Part shown: piece by piece, positions 5,329 to 5,414 of the stretch
How positions within the stretch are numbered: the stretch's first letter is position 1
How the letters are laid out: each line of letters opens with the position of its first letter
Origin: Treponema sp.
GTDB lineage: Bacteria; Spirochaetota; Spirochaetia; Treponematales; Breznakiellaceae
Assembly (NCBI GenBank): GCA_031257595.1
Contig: JAIROH010000045.1
Span: 1 to 5,414, forward strand
Direction: 5' to 3'
Length of the DNA: 5,414 bases
Translations under genes and position numbers: made by a program
The notes under the pieces: model-generated
What the model saw: the letters and a program-made list of their open reading frames with translations, nothing else
The model's database searches: none
Told to the model about the DNA's origin: nothing

Positions 5329-5380
5329 GAGAAATTACTGTCTGACATGCCTTTTTTATGTTGTTGTAACAGGCCGGGAC

Positions 5381-5410
5381 TTTAAGCTAAACTATAGCCG
5401 TGGGTATAAA
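5381..5410 (+). promoter_or_regulatory. Possible promoter for a plus-strand gene beyond the right edge
   Basis: TTTAAG (5381-5386), an 18-base spacer and TATAAA (5405-5410) could form a weak outward promoter for a gene starting beyond the window. A second TATAGT on the minus strand (5396-5391) lies in the same stretch and could be an additional upstream promoter of the radical SAM operon; its -35 would fall outside the window. Neither is strongly supported. Confidence 0.2.
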
Positions 5411-5414
5411 TTCC

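Overview
The window reads like chromosomal DNA of a spirochaete, most likely a Treponema-type organism from an animal or termite gut. This is inferred from gene style: a DUF4037-like protein, a radical SAM/TIGR03915-type pair, and palindrome-rich intergenic DNA around a mid-GC coding region. No taxonomic marker here settles it. The left gene (2-1255) looks poorer in G+C than the rest and probably ends an accessory defence segment.

Layout. 2-1255 (+) is the C-terminal part of a type III restriction (Res)-like helicase-nuclease, with its PD-(D/E)xK nuclease motif intact; the helicase part lies outside the window. 1256-1466 is an apparently empty spacer. 1467-1765 (+) is a compact tRNA unit: a near-consensus promoter (TTGACA-N17-TATAGT), a leader of about 133 nt with three strong hairpins, tRNA-Ala(GGC) with the G3-U70 identity pair, and an intrinsic terminator. 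1713-2369 (-) is an unrecognised 218-residue protein with a faint 2H-phosphoesterase-like layout; its 3' end runs through the tRNA terminator. Head to head with it, 29 bp apart, 2399-3178 (+) encodes a DUF4037-like protein (distant nucleotidyltransferase relative).

The right half is a two-gene minus-strand operon. The first gene (3965-5293) is a radical SAM protein of the 'putative DNA modification/repair' family (TIGR03916 type: CxxxCxxC cluster plus C-terminal helix-hairpin-helix). The second (3186-3902) is its regular partner of the TIGR03915/DUF4130 type. A perfect 22-bp palindrome sits in the 62-bp gap between them. The pair recurs in many bacteria and is predicted to act in DNA repair or modification, but to my knowledge its chemistry is not established; it is the best candidate here for a poorly described system.

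Two other points stand out. Two genes (2399 and 5293) have a -10 hexamer exactly six bases before ATG and no Shine-Dalgarno, which predicts leaderless mRNAs. The tRNA-Ala leader has hairpins whose loop regions could also pair with each other.
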